NCBI RefSeq assembly: GCF_900099655.1
Contig: NZ_FNDC01000004.1
Span: 62,001-126,000, forward strand
Direction: 5' to 3'
From: Planococcus glaciei
Lineage (GTDB): Bacteria; Bacillota; Bacilli; Bacillales_A; Planococcaceae
DNA length: 64,000 nt
A program made the position numbers and the translations under genes. Of the stretch, positions 1 through 8,471 are shown piece by piece. Every line of letters begins with the position of its first letter. Positions within the stretch are counted from its first letter, which is position 1. The notes below the pieces were generated by a model that had not been told where the DNA came from, did not search any database, and saw nothing but the letters and a program-made list of their open reading frames with translations.

Positions 1-210
1 TTCGTTCAATTGATAAGGAGCAATATACGATTTAACATCTTTCATGCGGCCGCGCATATACGGGTCAACAGACAGATAAAGTGTTTTTAACAACAGTTCA
101 TCGGTTTCGAGTGAAGGGATTTCTTTGTCGACAAATGCAAAATCTTCATTTGTAGGTGTGCCTTCCGGTCGGTTGATCAAATGGATTTCTTTGTATGTGT
201 TTGGTGTCAT
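1..210 (-). CDS. NADP-dependent oxidoreductase, MDR superfamily (partial, N-terminal 70 residues)
   Basis: This is the start of a minus-strand gene that runs off the left edge of the window. The ATG at 210-208 follows a strong ribosome site (AGAGGAGG on the minus strand). The visible N-terminus contains a SVDPYMRGRMKD stretch near residues 47-58, typical of the zinc-independent medium-chain dehydrogenases of the CurA / leukotriene-B4-dehydrogenase type (YfmJ in B. subtilis). Family members reduce activated double bonds of enones with NADPH. Only the substrate-side N-terminal part is present here, so the nucleotide-binding domain cannot be checked. Confidence 0.8.
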   Translation of the reverse strand, partial: MTPNTYKEIHLINRPEGTPTNEDFAFVDKEIPSLETDELLLKTLYLSVDPYMRGRMKDVKSYIAPYQLNE

Positions 211-340
211 GAAAATTCCTCCTCTAATTTTGTTCGAAAAGAAGCGTAACATGGTTAGCGAGGCGAATCAAAAATTATAGTCCGGCAAGCTGATATTGTT
301 GCAGATGGCTTACGGGTATGGTATTGAAAAAATTTATTGG

Positions 341-388
341 AAAAGGCAATACCCAAATTGCCCACGGGCGATTCAGCTATTGCCTTTT
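341..388 (-). terminator. Putative terminator of the cobalamin operon
   Basis: Perfect 11-bp inverted repeat (arms 341-351 and 378-388, AAAAGGCAATA and its complement) with a 26-nt loop, lying 22 bases after the stop of the BtuF-like gene. The arm itself ends in TTTT on the minus strand. The loop is long, so efficiency is uncertain. Confidence 0.45.
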
Positions 389-409
389 CATCAATCATTT
401 TTTTAGAAG

Positions 410-1366
410 TTATTTTTCCATCAGTTCCGGATAAACGGTTTCTGCAACCAATTGCACGGCTTCGCCAATGCGCGGCCCGGGACGTGAGGTGATGTCTGAA
501 TCCACGAAGTAGACATCGCCGTCTTCAATGGCTTCGACAGTAGACCAGCTTTCACGGGCTTTGATGTCACCGATGGCGTCTTCCACATAAGAAACGGTCG
601 TCAAAATCACTTCCGGATCGCGTGTAATGACTTCTTCCTCGGAAATGTTCGGCCAGCCTTCCAAATCTTCAAAAACGTTTTCCACTTGAGCGTGGTTCAG
701 GATTTCTTGCTGGAACGTCGATTTTCCGGTTGTGTAAATTTCAGGAGAAGGGCTGATTTCCATATACACGTCTTTTTTCTCTTCCACTGCCGCTAACTTG
801 TCCTGCACATCCTGGATCTGTGTTTGGATGTCTTTGACCAATTCTTCGCCTTTTTCTTCCGCTGCAAGAACCGAAGCGATTTGTTCGATGTCGCCGTATA
901 CTTCATCAAACGAAGTGGCGGACTGAATCACGAACACGGGAATATCGGCATCTTCCAACTGGGCAAGTTCAGGTGCCACTTCACCCGTAGAATACGCGAG
1001 GACGACGTCAGGCTTCATCTCTAGGATACGTTCAGCATTGAAGGCGACCGAGTCACTGACGCGTTCGACTTTCTTCGCTTCTTCCGGGTAGTTGTCGTAA
1101 TCGGTTGCGCCGATCAGTTTGTCGCCTTCGCCGAGGGCATAGACAATTTCAGTGTTGCTTGGAATGAGGGAAACGATTGTTTCAGGCGCTTGTTCAAACG
1201 TGAGTTCCTGGCCGCGGTCGTCTTTGACCGTATAGGCTTCACTTGCTTTTTCTTCAGCCGGTGCTTTGTCGGCTTCTGTCTTGTCTGCTGCTTCATCCGA
1301 TTGGCAGGCGCCAAGCAGGGAAGCGAAAAGAATGGTTGGGAGTAAAAGTATCGATTTGGTTTTCAC
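410..1366 (-). CDS. Cobalamin ABC transporter substrate-binding lipoprotein (BtuF-like)
   Basis: A 318-aa periplasmic-binding-type lipoprotein that would capture cobalamin or a corrinoid outside the membrane and hand it to an ABC permease. The N-terminus is a lipoprotein signal with the lipobox LLGAC (Cys about residue 23), followed by an acidic Lys/Glu linker. The binding-fold motifs typical of the BtuF/FhuD class are visible (VSLIPSNTEIVYALG, then KPDVVLAYS). The GTG start at 1366 is chosen because it gives a clean signal peptide and has AAGGAG upstream; it overlaps the preceding stop by 4 bp (GTGA), implying translational coupling. The upstream cobalamin riboswitch supports the ligand assignment. 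No permease or ATPase gene is adjacent. Confidence 0.85.
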   Translation of the reverse strand: MKTKSILLLPTILFASLLGACQSDEAADKTEADKAPAEEKASEAYTVKDDRGQELTFEQAPETIVSLIPSNTEIVYALGEGDKLIGATDYDNYPEEAKKVERVSDSVAFNAERILEMKPDVVLAYSTGEVAPELAQLEDADIPVFVIQSATSFDEVYGDIEQIASVLAAEEKGEELVKDIQTQIQDVQDKLAAVEEKKDVYMEISPSPEIYTTGKSTFQQEILNHAQVENVFEDLEGWPNISEEEVITRDPEVILTTVSYVEDAIGDIKARESWSTVEAIEDGDVYFVDSDITSRPGPRIGEAVQLVAETVYPELMEK

Positions 1367-1908
1367 GGTGTAGTCTCCTTTTTCTTTGAAGGTCTGGTTG
1401 GATAGGATTTGCTGATGAATGGAATTTCCGCTATGCCGTGCTGTTTGTTGACGTATACGGCCATCGCAAACAATAAGTTGGCAAGCAGGCCGCAATAGTC
1501 CATCAGATGCTCCGGTACGTCGCGTTCTAAGCTCACCTTGTGCAAGGCGCGGACGGACTTCTTCGCTTCGCTGCGGCATACGTGCAGGACAGTGGCGGCG
1601 TGTGTTCCTTGCGGCAGGACGAAATGGCTGATCTCTTCTTCCACTTCAGCGACGTATTTGTCGTACATTTCGCTCAAAAACGCCAAATCATCTTCCGTCA
1701 CCGCCAGTTTTCCGCGGACAGAACCGTTTAAATGGTACGCCATTGGCTGCAGGAATCGCAGGTCCTCATAGACCATCGGCACATCTTTGGTTAAAGCAAT
1801 GGCTTGGCCAATCCGGGTCGTCAATGAATCGGTCCGGATTTCAAAATCCACGGTTGACGCACTTTCTCGCATGAACGGATAACAAACATAACGGATATCT
1901 TTTTTCAC
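1363..1908 (-). CDS. Divergent PduO-type cobalamin adenosyltransferase-like protein
   Basis: A 181-aa protein, first gene of the riboswitch-controlled operon. The middle and C-terminal parts resemble PduO-type ATP:cob(I)alamin adenosyltransferases (FVLPQGTHAATVLHVCRS near residues 96-113, then a helical LLFAMAVYVNKQHG). Residues known to be needed for ATP and catalysis in that family look altered: the N-terminal TKTGDxGxT loop is absent, the RRAER stretch reads KKSVR, and the YLNRLSD stretch reads YCGLLAN. It may therefore be inactive, corrinoid-binding or chaperone-like rather than an adenosyltransferase. It starts with GTG at 1908 behind GGAGGTG. In B. subtilis yvqK sits next to the cobalamin uptake genes, a comparable context. 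Confidence 0.65.
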   Translation of the reverse strand: MKKDIRYVCYPFMRESASTVDFEIRTDSLTTRIGQAIALTKDVPMVYEDLRFLQPMAYHLNGSVRGKLAVTEDDLAFLSEMYDKYVAEVEEEISHFVLPQGTHAATVLHVCRSEAKKSVRALHKVSLERDVPEHLMDYCGLLANLLFAMAVYVNKQHGIAEIPFISKSYPTRPSKKKETTP

Positions 1909-1971
1909 AATTTCACCTCCAAGACCTGGGTTGTGTAAATATCAGCAGACGTATCGCTTTCAGCAGAACAC

Positions 1972-1999
1972 AAAAAAGCCACCCTAATGTAAGGGTGGC
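1972..1999 (-). terminator. Rho-independent terminator, expression platform of the cobalamin riboswitch
   Basis: GCCACCCT / AGGGTGGC hairpin at 1978-1999, followed on the minus strand by a run of six T (A run at 1972-1977). It lies between the riboswitch aptamer and the first gene start, where a transcription-attenuating platform is expected; ligand binding should favour this hairpin. Confidence 0.8.
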
Positions 2000-2091
2000 A
2001 CAAAGACTATTATCAGACCGCAAAAAGCTGCCAATAGAAAAAGTTGCCGTAGATCCCCTTATCTTCCGAAGAGCAAAAATACGTTCAGAAA

Positions 2092-2262
2092 AAGGTAGGT
2101 CTCCTGGCTTGTGCATCATTTTACTCCAAGGGCCTTCCCAATCGACATTCATCGATCAGTGGCATTCCTTGTTTCATACGCACTTACAGTTGCGGAAACA
2201 GCTCCGGATTTTCACCGGATTCCCTGTTACGCTGACGAATCAGCACCTTTTTCCTGCATGAC
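2092..2262 (-). promoter_or_regulatory. Cobalamin riboswitch (B12 element)
   Basis: On the minus strand the aptamer contains the conserved elements of the cobalamin class in order: a GGGAATCCGGTG-AAATCCGGAGC core helix, GCAACTGTAAG, GCCACTG, GGGAAGGC and the B12-box AGCCAGGAGACC with its flanks (2095-2111). About 180 nt separate it from the GTG start of the adenosyltransferase-like gene, with a terminator in between. It should switch off the two-gene cobalamin operon when adenosylcobalamin or a related corrinoid is abundant. Confidence 0.93.
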
Positions 2263-2471
2263 TATTTACTTAGCTTTAGTGTAGCATACTGTTTCTTGGA
2301 GAGGGAGAGGCAATTTGTTTTCTTTTAATAACGAATTAGCGTTCCTAATAAACTTGGGTTGCTTGAAGTGGACATAGTATATCCTTTATTGTCGCAAAAG
2401 TAGAATTTATTGGTTAAAGTTATACAGTAGACTGTAAGGCATATTTATTTTTAATAAAATACAAAATGCAA

Positions 2472-2509
2472 TTCGTTAATACTGGATTGCTTAATATAAG
2501 ATTAACGAA
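2472..2509. promoter_or_regulatory. Inverted repeat, candidate operator of the deoxyribose regulator
   Basis: Perfect 9-bp arms TTCGTTAAT (2472-2480) and ATTAACGAA (2501-2509), 20 bp apart, directly upstream of the regulator's ribosome site and TTG start. A related AACGAATTAGCGTT sequence lies near 2327. SorC/DeoR-family proteins bind such spaced dyads and often control their own genes, so this is a plausible autoregulatory site; it has not been matched to a known operator. Confidence 0.4.
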
Positions 2510-2523
2510 AAGGGGATTGGACA

Positions 2524-3468
2524 TTGTTAAATGATAAGGATTTATTAAGTATTGAAGTGGCAAGGATGTATTATGAATTTGATAAGACGCAGCAGGAAAT
2601 TGCTGAGACTTTTTCCATTTCCCGTCCGACCGTTTCCAAGCTTTTAAAATACGCCAAAGAGAAAAAGTACATTCAGATTACGATTGAAAGCCCGGTGGAT
2701 GCCATCAATTCATTGGAAGAAAGCTTGAAAGAAAAATACGGGTTAAGAGAAGTGAAAATCGCTTATGCGAATCCCCTCCAAGGTTCCGACGCGAATGAGA
2801 GAAACATGTTGGGGAAAAAAGTGGCGGCTTATTTGGAGAACATCGTTCAAGACAAAGACCGCATCGGCATAAGCTGGGGGGAAACGCTTTACCACGTATC
2901 GCAGGAAATTCAGCCGAAAGCAGTGCAGGGAGTCGAAATTGTCCAGCTAAAAGGCGGCATGAATTTGGTGCAAGCGGATACGCATGATCAGGAAATCATG
3001 ACGCAATTTGTGAAAAAGTACAATGCCAAAGGGCAATACATTCCGTTGCCTGTAGTTTTTGAAACAGAGTACGCAAAAAATACATTATTGAAGGAAAAAC
3101 AAACGCAGAAAATCCTTGAGAAGATCAATGAAGTCAACATTGCTCTTTATACCATAGGGACTGTAACAAAAGATTCGCTGCTGTACCGGATGCATTACAT
3201 TGCAGATGATGAATTTGCTTACTTGGAAGAACACGCGGTATGTGATATTTGTTCAAGATTCATTGATGAAAAGGGAGGTATTTGTTTAGAAGATTTGAAT
3301 TCCCGGACTTTCGGCATTGATTTGGAACAATTGTCAAAAGTGGAAAACAGCATCTTGATTGCGGGAGGGGATTCGAAGATAAAAGGCATACATACGGCGC
3401 TCATTAACCGCATTCCCAATGTCTTGATTACCGACAGCATGACAGCATTAAAACTAATCGAATATTAA
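2524..3468 (+). CDS. deoR: SorC/DeoR-family transcriptional regulator of the deoxyribose operon
   Basis: A 314-aa regulator of the SorC family, the type of B. subtilis DeoR, which represses deoC and nucleoside genes until deoxyribose-5-phosphate binds. Residues 1-55 hold the helix-turn-helix (YEFDKTQQEIAETFSISRPTVSKLLKYA); residues 60-314 form the sugar-phosphate-binding domain (IGISWGETLY near 118-127, ILIAGGDSKIKGIHTAL near the end). The TTG start at 2524 has AAGGGG upstream and no in-frame ATG precedes the HTH. It heads a deo gene cluster and is separated from deoC by a strong terminator, so the structural genes probably have their own promoter. Confidence 0.85.
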   Translation: MLNDKDLLSIEVARMYYEFDKTQQEIAETFSISRPTVSKLLKYAKEKKYIQITIESPVDAINSLEESLKEKYGLREVKIAYANPLQGSDANERNMLGKKVAAYLENIVQDKDRIGISWGETLYHVSQEIQPKAVQGVEIVQLKGGMNLVQADTHDQEIMTQFVKKYNAKGQYIPLPVVFETEYAKNTLLKEKQTQKILEKINEVNIALYTIGTVTKDSLLYRMHYIADDEFAYLEEHAVCDICSRFIDEKGGICLEDLNSRTFGIDLEQLSKVENSILIAGGDSKIKGIHTALINRIPNVLITDSMTALKLIEY

Positions 3469-3479
3469 AGCGCTTGCAC
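3464..3479 (+). promoter_or_regulatory. Candidate cre (CcpA) site upstream of deoC
   Basis: ATTAAAGCGCTTGCAC matches the Bacillus cre consensus WTGAAARCGYTTWCWN at 14 of 16 positions. It overlaps the end of the regulator gene and the base of the terminator hairpin, just upstream of the likely deoC promoter (TTGTGC at 3504, TATACA at 3528, spacer 18). Catabolite repression of deo genes is known in B. subtilis. Assigned by pattern only. Confidence 0.4.
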
Positions 3480-3516
3480 AAATGTAAAAATTCAGTTTTA
3501 CATTTGTGCTTTTTTG
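3476..3516 (+). terminator. Terminator between the regulator gene and deoC
   Basis: Perfect 14-bp stem (GCACAAATGTAAAA at 3476-3489, complement at 3496-3509) with a 6-nt loop, followed by a T-rich run. It would end the regulator transcript. The deoC promoter -35 seems to lie inside the second arm, so the dyad could also act at DNA level. Confidence 0.8.
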
Positions 3517-3558
3517 TGTTATTTTTTTATACAATACAAAAAAGAAGGAGCTATCAGA

Positions 3559-4197
3559 ATGTTAAAAAATAAATTGATCGATCATACGTTGTTAAAAGCT
3601 GACGCTACTCAACCAATGGTGGAGAAGCTGGCAGCCGAAGCAAAAGAACATGATTTTGCTTCAGTGTGTGTAAATCCTTATTGGGTTCCGTTGTGCGCTA
3701 ATCTTTTAAAAGGCACAAATGTAAAGGTTTGCACAGTCATTGGTTTTCCGCTCGGAGCGAGCACGACGGCTGTTAAAGTTTTTGAAACACAGAATGCAAT
3801 CGATAATGGTGCAACAGAAGTGGACATGGTCATCAACATCGGCGAATTGAAAAACAACAACTTGGATTTTGTTCAACAAGACATTGAAGCAGTTGTAAAT
3901 GCTGCAAAAGGCAAGGCTCTCACAAAAGTGATTATCGAAACCAGCCTTTTAACAAAAGATGAAATTAAAGCGGTTTCAAAATTGGTAACAAATGCAGGTG
4001 CGGAATTCATTAAAACGTCTACTGGATTTTCAACGGGCGGTGCGACTGTTGAGGACGTCAAACTGATGGCAGAAACTACAGGCGATAACGTAGAAGTGAA
4101 AGCTTCCGGCGGCGTTCGCACAAAAGAAGATTTCGACGCTATGGTAGAGGCCGGGGCGACAAGAATCGGGACCAGTAACGGAATTGCGTTAGTTTAA
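3559..4197 (+). CDS. deoC: Deoxyribose-phosphate aldolase
   Basis: A 212-aa cytoplasmic class I aldolase that splits 2-deoxy-D-ribose-5-phosphate into acetaldehyde and glyceraldehyde-3-phosphate. The TIM-barrel signatures are clear: [11 protein letters not shown] at the N-terminus, [12 protein letters not shown] near residues 56-67, and [15 protein letters not shown] near 148-162 carrying the Schiff-base lysine; a second conserved lysine is in EVKASGGV. The ATG at 3559 is chosen because it follows AAGGAG; an upstream in-frame extension has no ribosome site. It is the first structural gene of the deoxyribose operon. Confidence 0.97.
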   Translation: MLKNKLIDHTLLKADATQPMVEKLAAEAKEHDFASVCVNPYWVPLCANLLKGTNVKVCTVIGFPLGASTTAVKVFETQNAIDNGATEVDMVINIGELKNNNLDFVQQDIEAVVNAAKGKALTKVIIETSLLTKDEIKAVSKLVTNAGAEFIKTSTGFSTGGATVEDVKLMAETTGDNVEVKASGGVRTKEDFDAMVEAGATRIGTSNGIALV

Positions 4198-4227
4198 CTT
4201 ACATTCACAATTGGGAGGAGAAATGTA

Positions 4228-5580
4228 ATGAGCACAATTGAAACAAAATCAGAGAAGGTCTATAAAGGCAATCCCTTAAACTTAATTAAAATGAATTCGA
4301 AGCAGCTAGATGATGGGTATTTGGATAAAACACCAATATTTCAATTTATCCTGTTATCGATTTTGTTCCCGCTATGGGGAGCGGCTGCCAGTCTGAACGA
4401 TATTTTAATTACGCAGTTCAAGCATATTTTCACATTAAGTGACTTTGCCAGTGCGTTTGTCCAAAGTGCTTTCTATGCCGGTTATTTCCTGGTAGCAATT
4501 CCCGCGTCTCTAATCATCAAAAAAACTTCATATAAATTAGCTATCTTGATTGGCCTTATCTGTTACATACTTGGTTGTTCATTATTTTTCCCAGCTTCAC
4601 ATGTAGCTACATATTCGGTGTTTTTAATGGCCCTATTTGCTATTGCAATTGGATTAAGCTTCCTTGAAACTTCAGCAAACACATATAGCTCACTCATTGG
4701 GCCAAAACGTTTCTCTACATTACGTTTGAATATCAGCCAAACTTTTTATCCCCTCGGTTCCATTTTAGGAATTGTCCTTGGGAAATACTTGGTATTTGGA
4801 AACGGACCGACATTGGAAGAGCAGATGAGCGGACTTACGCCAGCAGAACAAACTGTGTTTGCGGCAGAAATGCTGCAAAAAACATTATTGCCGTACAAAT
4901 ACTTGGTCATGATTTTAGTAGTTGCTTTGATCATCTTCTTAATTACAGAATTCCCGAAAAGTAAGCCGGCAAAATCAGCCATCGAAAATGCAAAAATCTC
5001 AGAAACGCTTAAGTACTTAGCGAACAACAAAGAATTCATCAAAGGGATTGTAACGCAGTTTTTCTACGTTGGGATGCAGACGGCTGTTTGGTCCTTCACG
5101 ATTCGTCTGGCCATGCAGTTGAATCCGACAATCAATGAACGTGATGCTTCCACTTTTATGATTTACAGCTTTATCGCCTTTTTCGTTGGTAAATTCATTG
5201 CCAACTTATTCATGAGCAAAGTGTCGCCGACTAAAGTATTGCTTGGCTTCTCGGTGCTTGGCTCTCTGGCAGTCTTGTACGTGACTTTTGTGCCAAATAT
5301 GTCAGCCGTTTATATGGCGATTGTTGTGAGCGGACTATTTGGTCCTTGCTGGGCAACCATCTATTCGAAAACATTGGACGTTGTCAAAGACAAACGCCAT
5401 ACCGAAACTGCAGGTGCGATTATTGTTATGAGTATAATTGGCGGCGCTATTATCCCGTTAATACAAGGCCTTGTTTCAGATATTTCCGGCTCTCTGCAAT
5501 TTTCGTTCATCGTAGCATTTGTTTGCTTTGCTGTGGTAGTCGTTTATTCAATCGGGCAACTGCGCCATCAGAACGTATAG
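4228..5580 (+). CDS. FucP-family sugar:H+ symporter, probable deoxyribose permease (DeoP-like)
   Basis: A 450-aa MFS permease of the L-fucose/H+ symporter (FucP) family, with about 12 membrane spans after a hydrophilic 35-residue N-terminus. Family features include LFPLWGAAASLNDIL near residues 46-60 and FLETSANTYSSLIGPKR near 144-160. In Salmonella the deoQKPX locus uses a FucP-type protein, DeoP, for free 2-deoxyribose. Its place between deoC and a deoxyribokinase-like gene here argues for the same substrate rather than fucose. ATG 4228 follows GGGAGGAG. Confidence 0.8.
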   Translation: MSTIETKSEKVYKGNPLNLIKMNSKQLDDGYLDKTPIFQFILLSILFPLWGAAASLNDILITQFKHIFTLSDFASAFVQSAFYAGYFLVAIPASLIIKKTSYKLAILIGLICYILGCSLFFPASHVATYSVFLMALFAIAIGLSFLETSANTYSSLIGPKRFSTLRLNISQTFYPLGSILGIVLGKYLVFGNGPTLEEQMSGLTPAEQTVFAAEMLQKTLLPYKYLVMILVVALIIFLITEFPKSKPAKSAIENAKISETLKYLANNKEFIKGIVTQFFYVGMQTAVWSFTIRLAMQLNPTINERDASTFMIYSFIAFFVGKFIANLFMSKVSPTKVLLGFSVLGSLAVLYVTFVPNMSAVYMAIVVSGLFGPCWATIYSKTLDVVKDKRHTETAGAIIVMSIIGGAIIPLIQGLVSDISGSLQFSFIVAFVCFAVVVVYSIGQLRHQNV

Positions 5581-5595
5581 GAGGAGTTTCACAGA

Positions 5596-6609
5596 ATGTA
5601 TACTTACTTTTTAAATAAAGAGGATTTTTCATCAACCCAAAAAGCAGTACTGGAAAATGAACACTTTAAAGTAGAGACATTCAAATATCCATCCGGTATT
5701 GAAGCCTTAAAGGTTTCAAATTCCAAAGGGCATATGACGATTCTTCCGTATTACGGGCAGATTATTTGGGATGTCGTCTTTAATGGCCAATCGCTGACGA
5801 TGGAGAATATGTTCAATGAACCGAAAAAAGGCACAGAGATTACGGATACGTATGGCTGCTTCGCTTTCCATTCGGGTTTGTTGGCGAACGGATGCCCTGC
5901 GCCGGAAGACAGCCATCCGCTGCATGGTGAATTCCCATGTTCGGATATGGACAGAAGCTACCTGACATTCGATGAACAGTCCATTACAATTCACAGTGAA
6001 TTTGAGTATGTAAAAGGGTTCGGACACCACTATCTTGCGAAGCCGTCTGTCACTTTAGCCGCAGACGAGACAACTATTGAGATTTCATTGGAAGTCCAGA
6101 ATCTCTCTAAATATCAAAAAATGCCATTGCAATACATGTGCCACATGAATTATGCATATGCTGAAAATGGCGTCATGACTGAAAATATTCCGAATGATGC
6201 TTTCTATTTAAGAACATCGATCCCGGATCATGTAAAACCGAACGAAGACTGGAAGGCATATATGGCCAAGTTGGAAGAAACAAAAGAAATCATTTCAACA
6301 CTCGATCACCCAGAAATGTATGATCCCGAAATTTGTTTCTTTACAAAAAATCTTGGCGAGTACACAGAGCGGGCAGAATTTGAAATGGCGTATAATGAGG
6401 AAAGTAAGTTTTTTATTCACTTTGACACTACTGACTTTCCGTATGCAACACGTTGGCTGCTGAACAATCCGGATCAAAAAGTATCGGCGTTTGCTTTGCC
6501 GGGCACTTCTTTGCCCGAAGGCTATTCAGCAGCAGAAAAAGCCGGTTCTTTGGTTCATTTGGAACCCAATGAAAGAAGAGTCTTCACGGTTCGTACGGGC
6601 GTCAAATAA
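5596..6609 (+). CDS. Aldose-1-epimerase-like (DUF4432-type) protein, possible deoxyribose mutarotase
   Basis: A 337-aa cytoplasmic protein with the galactose-mutarotase-like all-beta fold (ILPYYGQIIWDVVFNG near residues 50-65, FHSGLLANGCPAP near 92-104, HGEFPCS near 110-116). Such enzymes interconvert sugar anomers. The ribosome site overlaps the end of the permease gene (stop 5580, ATG 5596), so the two are coupled. A mutarotase-like gene (deoX) sits in the Salmonella deoxyribose operon, which suggests it supplies the anomer used by the kinase. The substrate is inferred from context. Confidence 0.7.
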   Translation: MYTYFLNKEDFSSTQKAVLENEHFKVETFKYPSGIEALKVSNSKGHMTILPYYGQIIWDVVFNGQSLTMENMFNEPKKGTEITDTYGCFAFHSGLLANGCPAPEDSHPLHGEFPCSDMDRSYLTFDEQSITIHSEFEYVKGFGHHYLAKPSVTLAADETTIEISLEVQNLSKYQKMPLQYMCHMNYAYAENGVMTENIPNDAFYLRTSIPDHVKPNEDWKAYMAKLEETKEIISTLDHPEMYDPEICFFTKNLGEYTERAEFEMAYNEESKFFIHFDTTDFPYATRWLLNNPDQKVSAFALPGTSLPEGYSAAEKAGSLVHLEPNERRVFTVRTGVK

Positions 6610-6631
6610 TAGCAGGAATGGAGTTAAGAAA

Positions 6632-7534
6632 ATGGATATTGCAGTCATCGGCTCAAATATGGTCGACTTAATTACCTATTTAGAACGCATGCCCGAAGAA
6701 GGCGAAACATTAGAAGCACCCGAGTTTGAAATGGGCTGCGGAGGCAAAGGAGCCAATCAGGCAGTAGCGGCTGGCCGTCTGGGCTCGGATGTTTTGATGG
6801 TCACTAAAGTCGGCAACGATTTATTCGGCCAAAACACAATTGAAAACTTTAAAAAGAACGGCATTCGGACGGATGCTGTGGAAATCGGTACGAAAACCAG
6901 TGGTGTTGCACCGATTTTCGTAGACCCGAATGCCAAAAATCGTATTCTAATTATTCAAGGAGCCAATAGCGAGCTGCTCCCGGAAACGGTTGAAAATTAT
7001 CGTCACCAGATTGAGGAAGCGAAATTGATCATCCTCCAGCTGGAGATTCCATTAGAAACGGTCTACAAAGCAATTGATATGGGTGCGGAACTTGGCATTC
7101 CGGTTCTCTTGAACCCGGCACCTGCGAATCCGGCTTTGGATTTGGAATACGTTAAAAAATGTACTTATTTTGCACCGAATGAATCAGAGCTCGGTATTCT
7201 GACGGATATGCCGGTGGGAAGTCTTGGAGAAATTAAAGCGGCAGCAGCCTCTTTGATTCAAAAAGGTGTAAAGAATTTAATCGTTACAATGGGCGACAAA
7301 GGCGTTCTTTGGATGACTGAAGAAAAAGAAACCGTAATCGAAGGGAAAAAAGTGGATGCCATTGACACGACAGGAGCCGGAGATTCTTTTATCGGCTGCT
7401 TCGCGCATTACTTAACAAAAGGGTATGTAATCGAAGAATCCCTTCAAAAAGCGAATTTATACGCAGCTCAAGCAGTGCAGGGGCGCGGCACCCAATTGTC
7501 TTATCCGACAAAAGAGGAATTCTTAGCATATTAA
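6632..7534 (+). CDS. deoK: PfkB-family sugar kinase, probable deoxyribokinase
   Basis: A 300-aa ribokinase-family kinase that would phosphorylate 2-deoxy-D-ribose at O5, producing the substrate of DeoC. Signatures: GCGGKGANQAVAAGRLG near residues 34-50 (PfkB signature 1), NPAPANPALD in the middle, and DTTGAGDSFIGCFAHYL near 245-262 with the catalytic aspartate. The ATG at 6632 is chosen because the protein then begins MDIAVIGSNMVD like other ribokinases; longer in-frame starts overlap the preceding gene. Ribokinase itself is the main alternative, but the neighbours favour deoxyribose. Confidence 0.85.
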   Translation: MDIAVIGSNMVDLITYLERMPEEGETLEAPEFEMGCGGKGANQAVAAGRLGSDVLMVTKVGNDLFGQNTIENFKKNGIRTDAVEIGTKTSGVAPIFVDPNAKNRILIIQGANSELLPETVENYRHQIEEAKLIILQLEIPLETVYKAIDMGAELGIPVLLNPAPANPALDLEYVKKCTYFAPNESELGILTDMPVGSLGEIKAAAASLIQKGVKNLIVTMGDKGVLWMTEEKETVIEGKKVDAIDTTGAGDSFIGCFAHYLTKGYVIEESLQKANLYAAQAVQGRGTQLSYPTKEEFLAY

Positions 7535-7584
7535 GAACTATTCATGAGCAGAAGTAGGATGTTCCAACAAACTAAATCGAAACA

Positions 7585-7629
7585 AAAAAGCACAGCCTGG
7601 ATTTTATTATTTCCAGGCTGTGCTTTTTA
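7585..7629 (+). terminator. Terminator of the deoxyribose operon
   Basis: 16-bp stem (AAAAAGCACAGCCTGG at 7585-7600 and its complement at 7613-7628) with a 12-nt loop, ending in T residues. It closes the deoC-to-kinase transcript. Confidence 0.85.
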
Positions 7630-7777
7630 TAAAGATTAATTTTTTTGAATTAAAATAAAGTTCAATCTATGGATAATCAACACATATTTAAAAATTGTAC
7701 TATCCACCGAAGTGCCGAAGGGGGTACACTATTGTATAGAGAAAAAACTGCTTGATTGAACAAACAGGAGGAACACA

Positions 7778-8434
7778 ATGAGGTATTTTACAAAAGAATG
7801 GTACGACGAGATGCAGGTGTCCGGTTATCTGGCTTACCATGAATCGTTAGAGGAATGGGAAGAAGAGCTTGTTTCCTATAGAGAAGAAGGCATTGATTAC
7901 GAAGAAAACTACCGACGAAACCTGGAAAATATGCGGGAGGACTTGTTGAAATTCCTGCCGGAGTCTTTCCATCCTTATATATATAATGGCACCATCAGCC
8001 ACGGCTTTCCGCCGCAGGAGTTGCGTGAAATGGCGAAGCAATGGGAACAGGAGCACGAAGCGCGGCTTGAAACAATCAACGAAGATTACAGCAAGCATTA
8101 CCAATCGATTAAAGATCAATTGCCGGCAGGCGCCGTCCAGTTGATGGAGCAAAGCCTTCACGATGCCACAGTGATTTCGGTTGATAAAGAAACTGAAGAA
8201 ACCTTGATCATCAAGCTCGATTGCAGCAAGGGATTCCATTACTTCACGGACATTCAGTTGACTTTCACAGGCGTCACCAAAGCGGAGATTCCGGAAAATT
8301 TCTCCGGCGCTCGGTGGCTGTATAACGAGATTTATTTGAACGAAAACCGTTTTGAACTTCATGTGCTGTTCGACAGCCCCATGGTTGAAGTGGAAATTGT
8401 CGCGCAAGATGTGAAAATCGAAGTAATAGGATAG
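7778..8434 (+). CDS. DUF4085-family protein
   Basis: A 218-aa soluble protein resembling the DUF4085 family of Bacillales, of unknown function. The N-terminus (RYFTKEWYDEMQVSGYL) is typical, followed by a charged helical stretch (residues 25-110) and a beta-rich C-terminal part with FTGVTKAEIP. There is no signal peptide or membrane segment. ATG 7778 follows AGGAGG. The next gene begins 37 bases downstream on the same strand, so the two may be co-transcribed. Confidence 0.7.
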   Translation: MRYFTKEWYDEMQVSGYLAYHESLEEWEEELVSYREEGIDYEENYRRNLENMREDLLKFLPESFHPYIYNGTISHGFPPQELREMAKQWEQEHEARLETINEDYSKHYQSIKDQLPAGAVQLMEQSLHDATVISVDKETEETLIIKLDCSKGFHYFTDIQLTFTGVTKAEIPENFSGARWLYNEIYLNENRFELHVLFDSPMVEVEIVAQDVKIEVIG

Positions 8435-8471
8435 TAGTTAGTACGGACTTTTGGAGAAAGAAGATGGGGGC

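Noticed and set aside
4228..5580. L-fucose utilisation locus (from the FucP-type permease)
   Set aside because: No fucose isomerase, fuculokinase or aldolase is present; the flanking deoC and ribokinase-type kinase point to deoxyribose.
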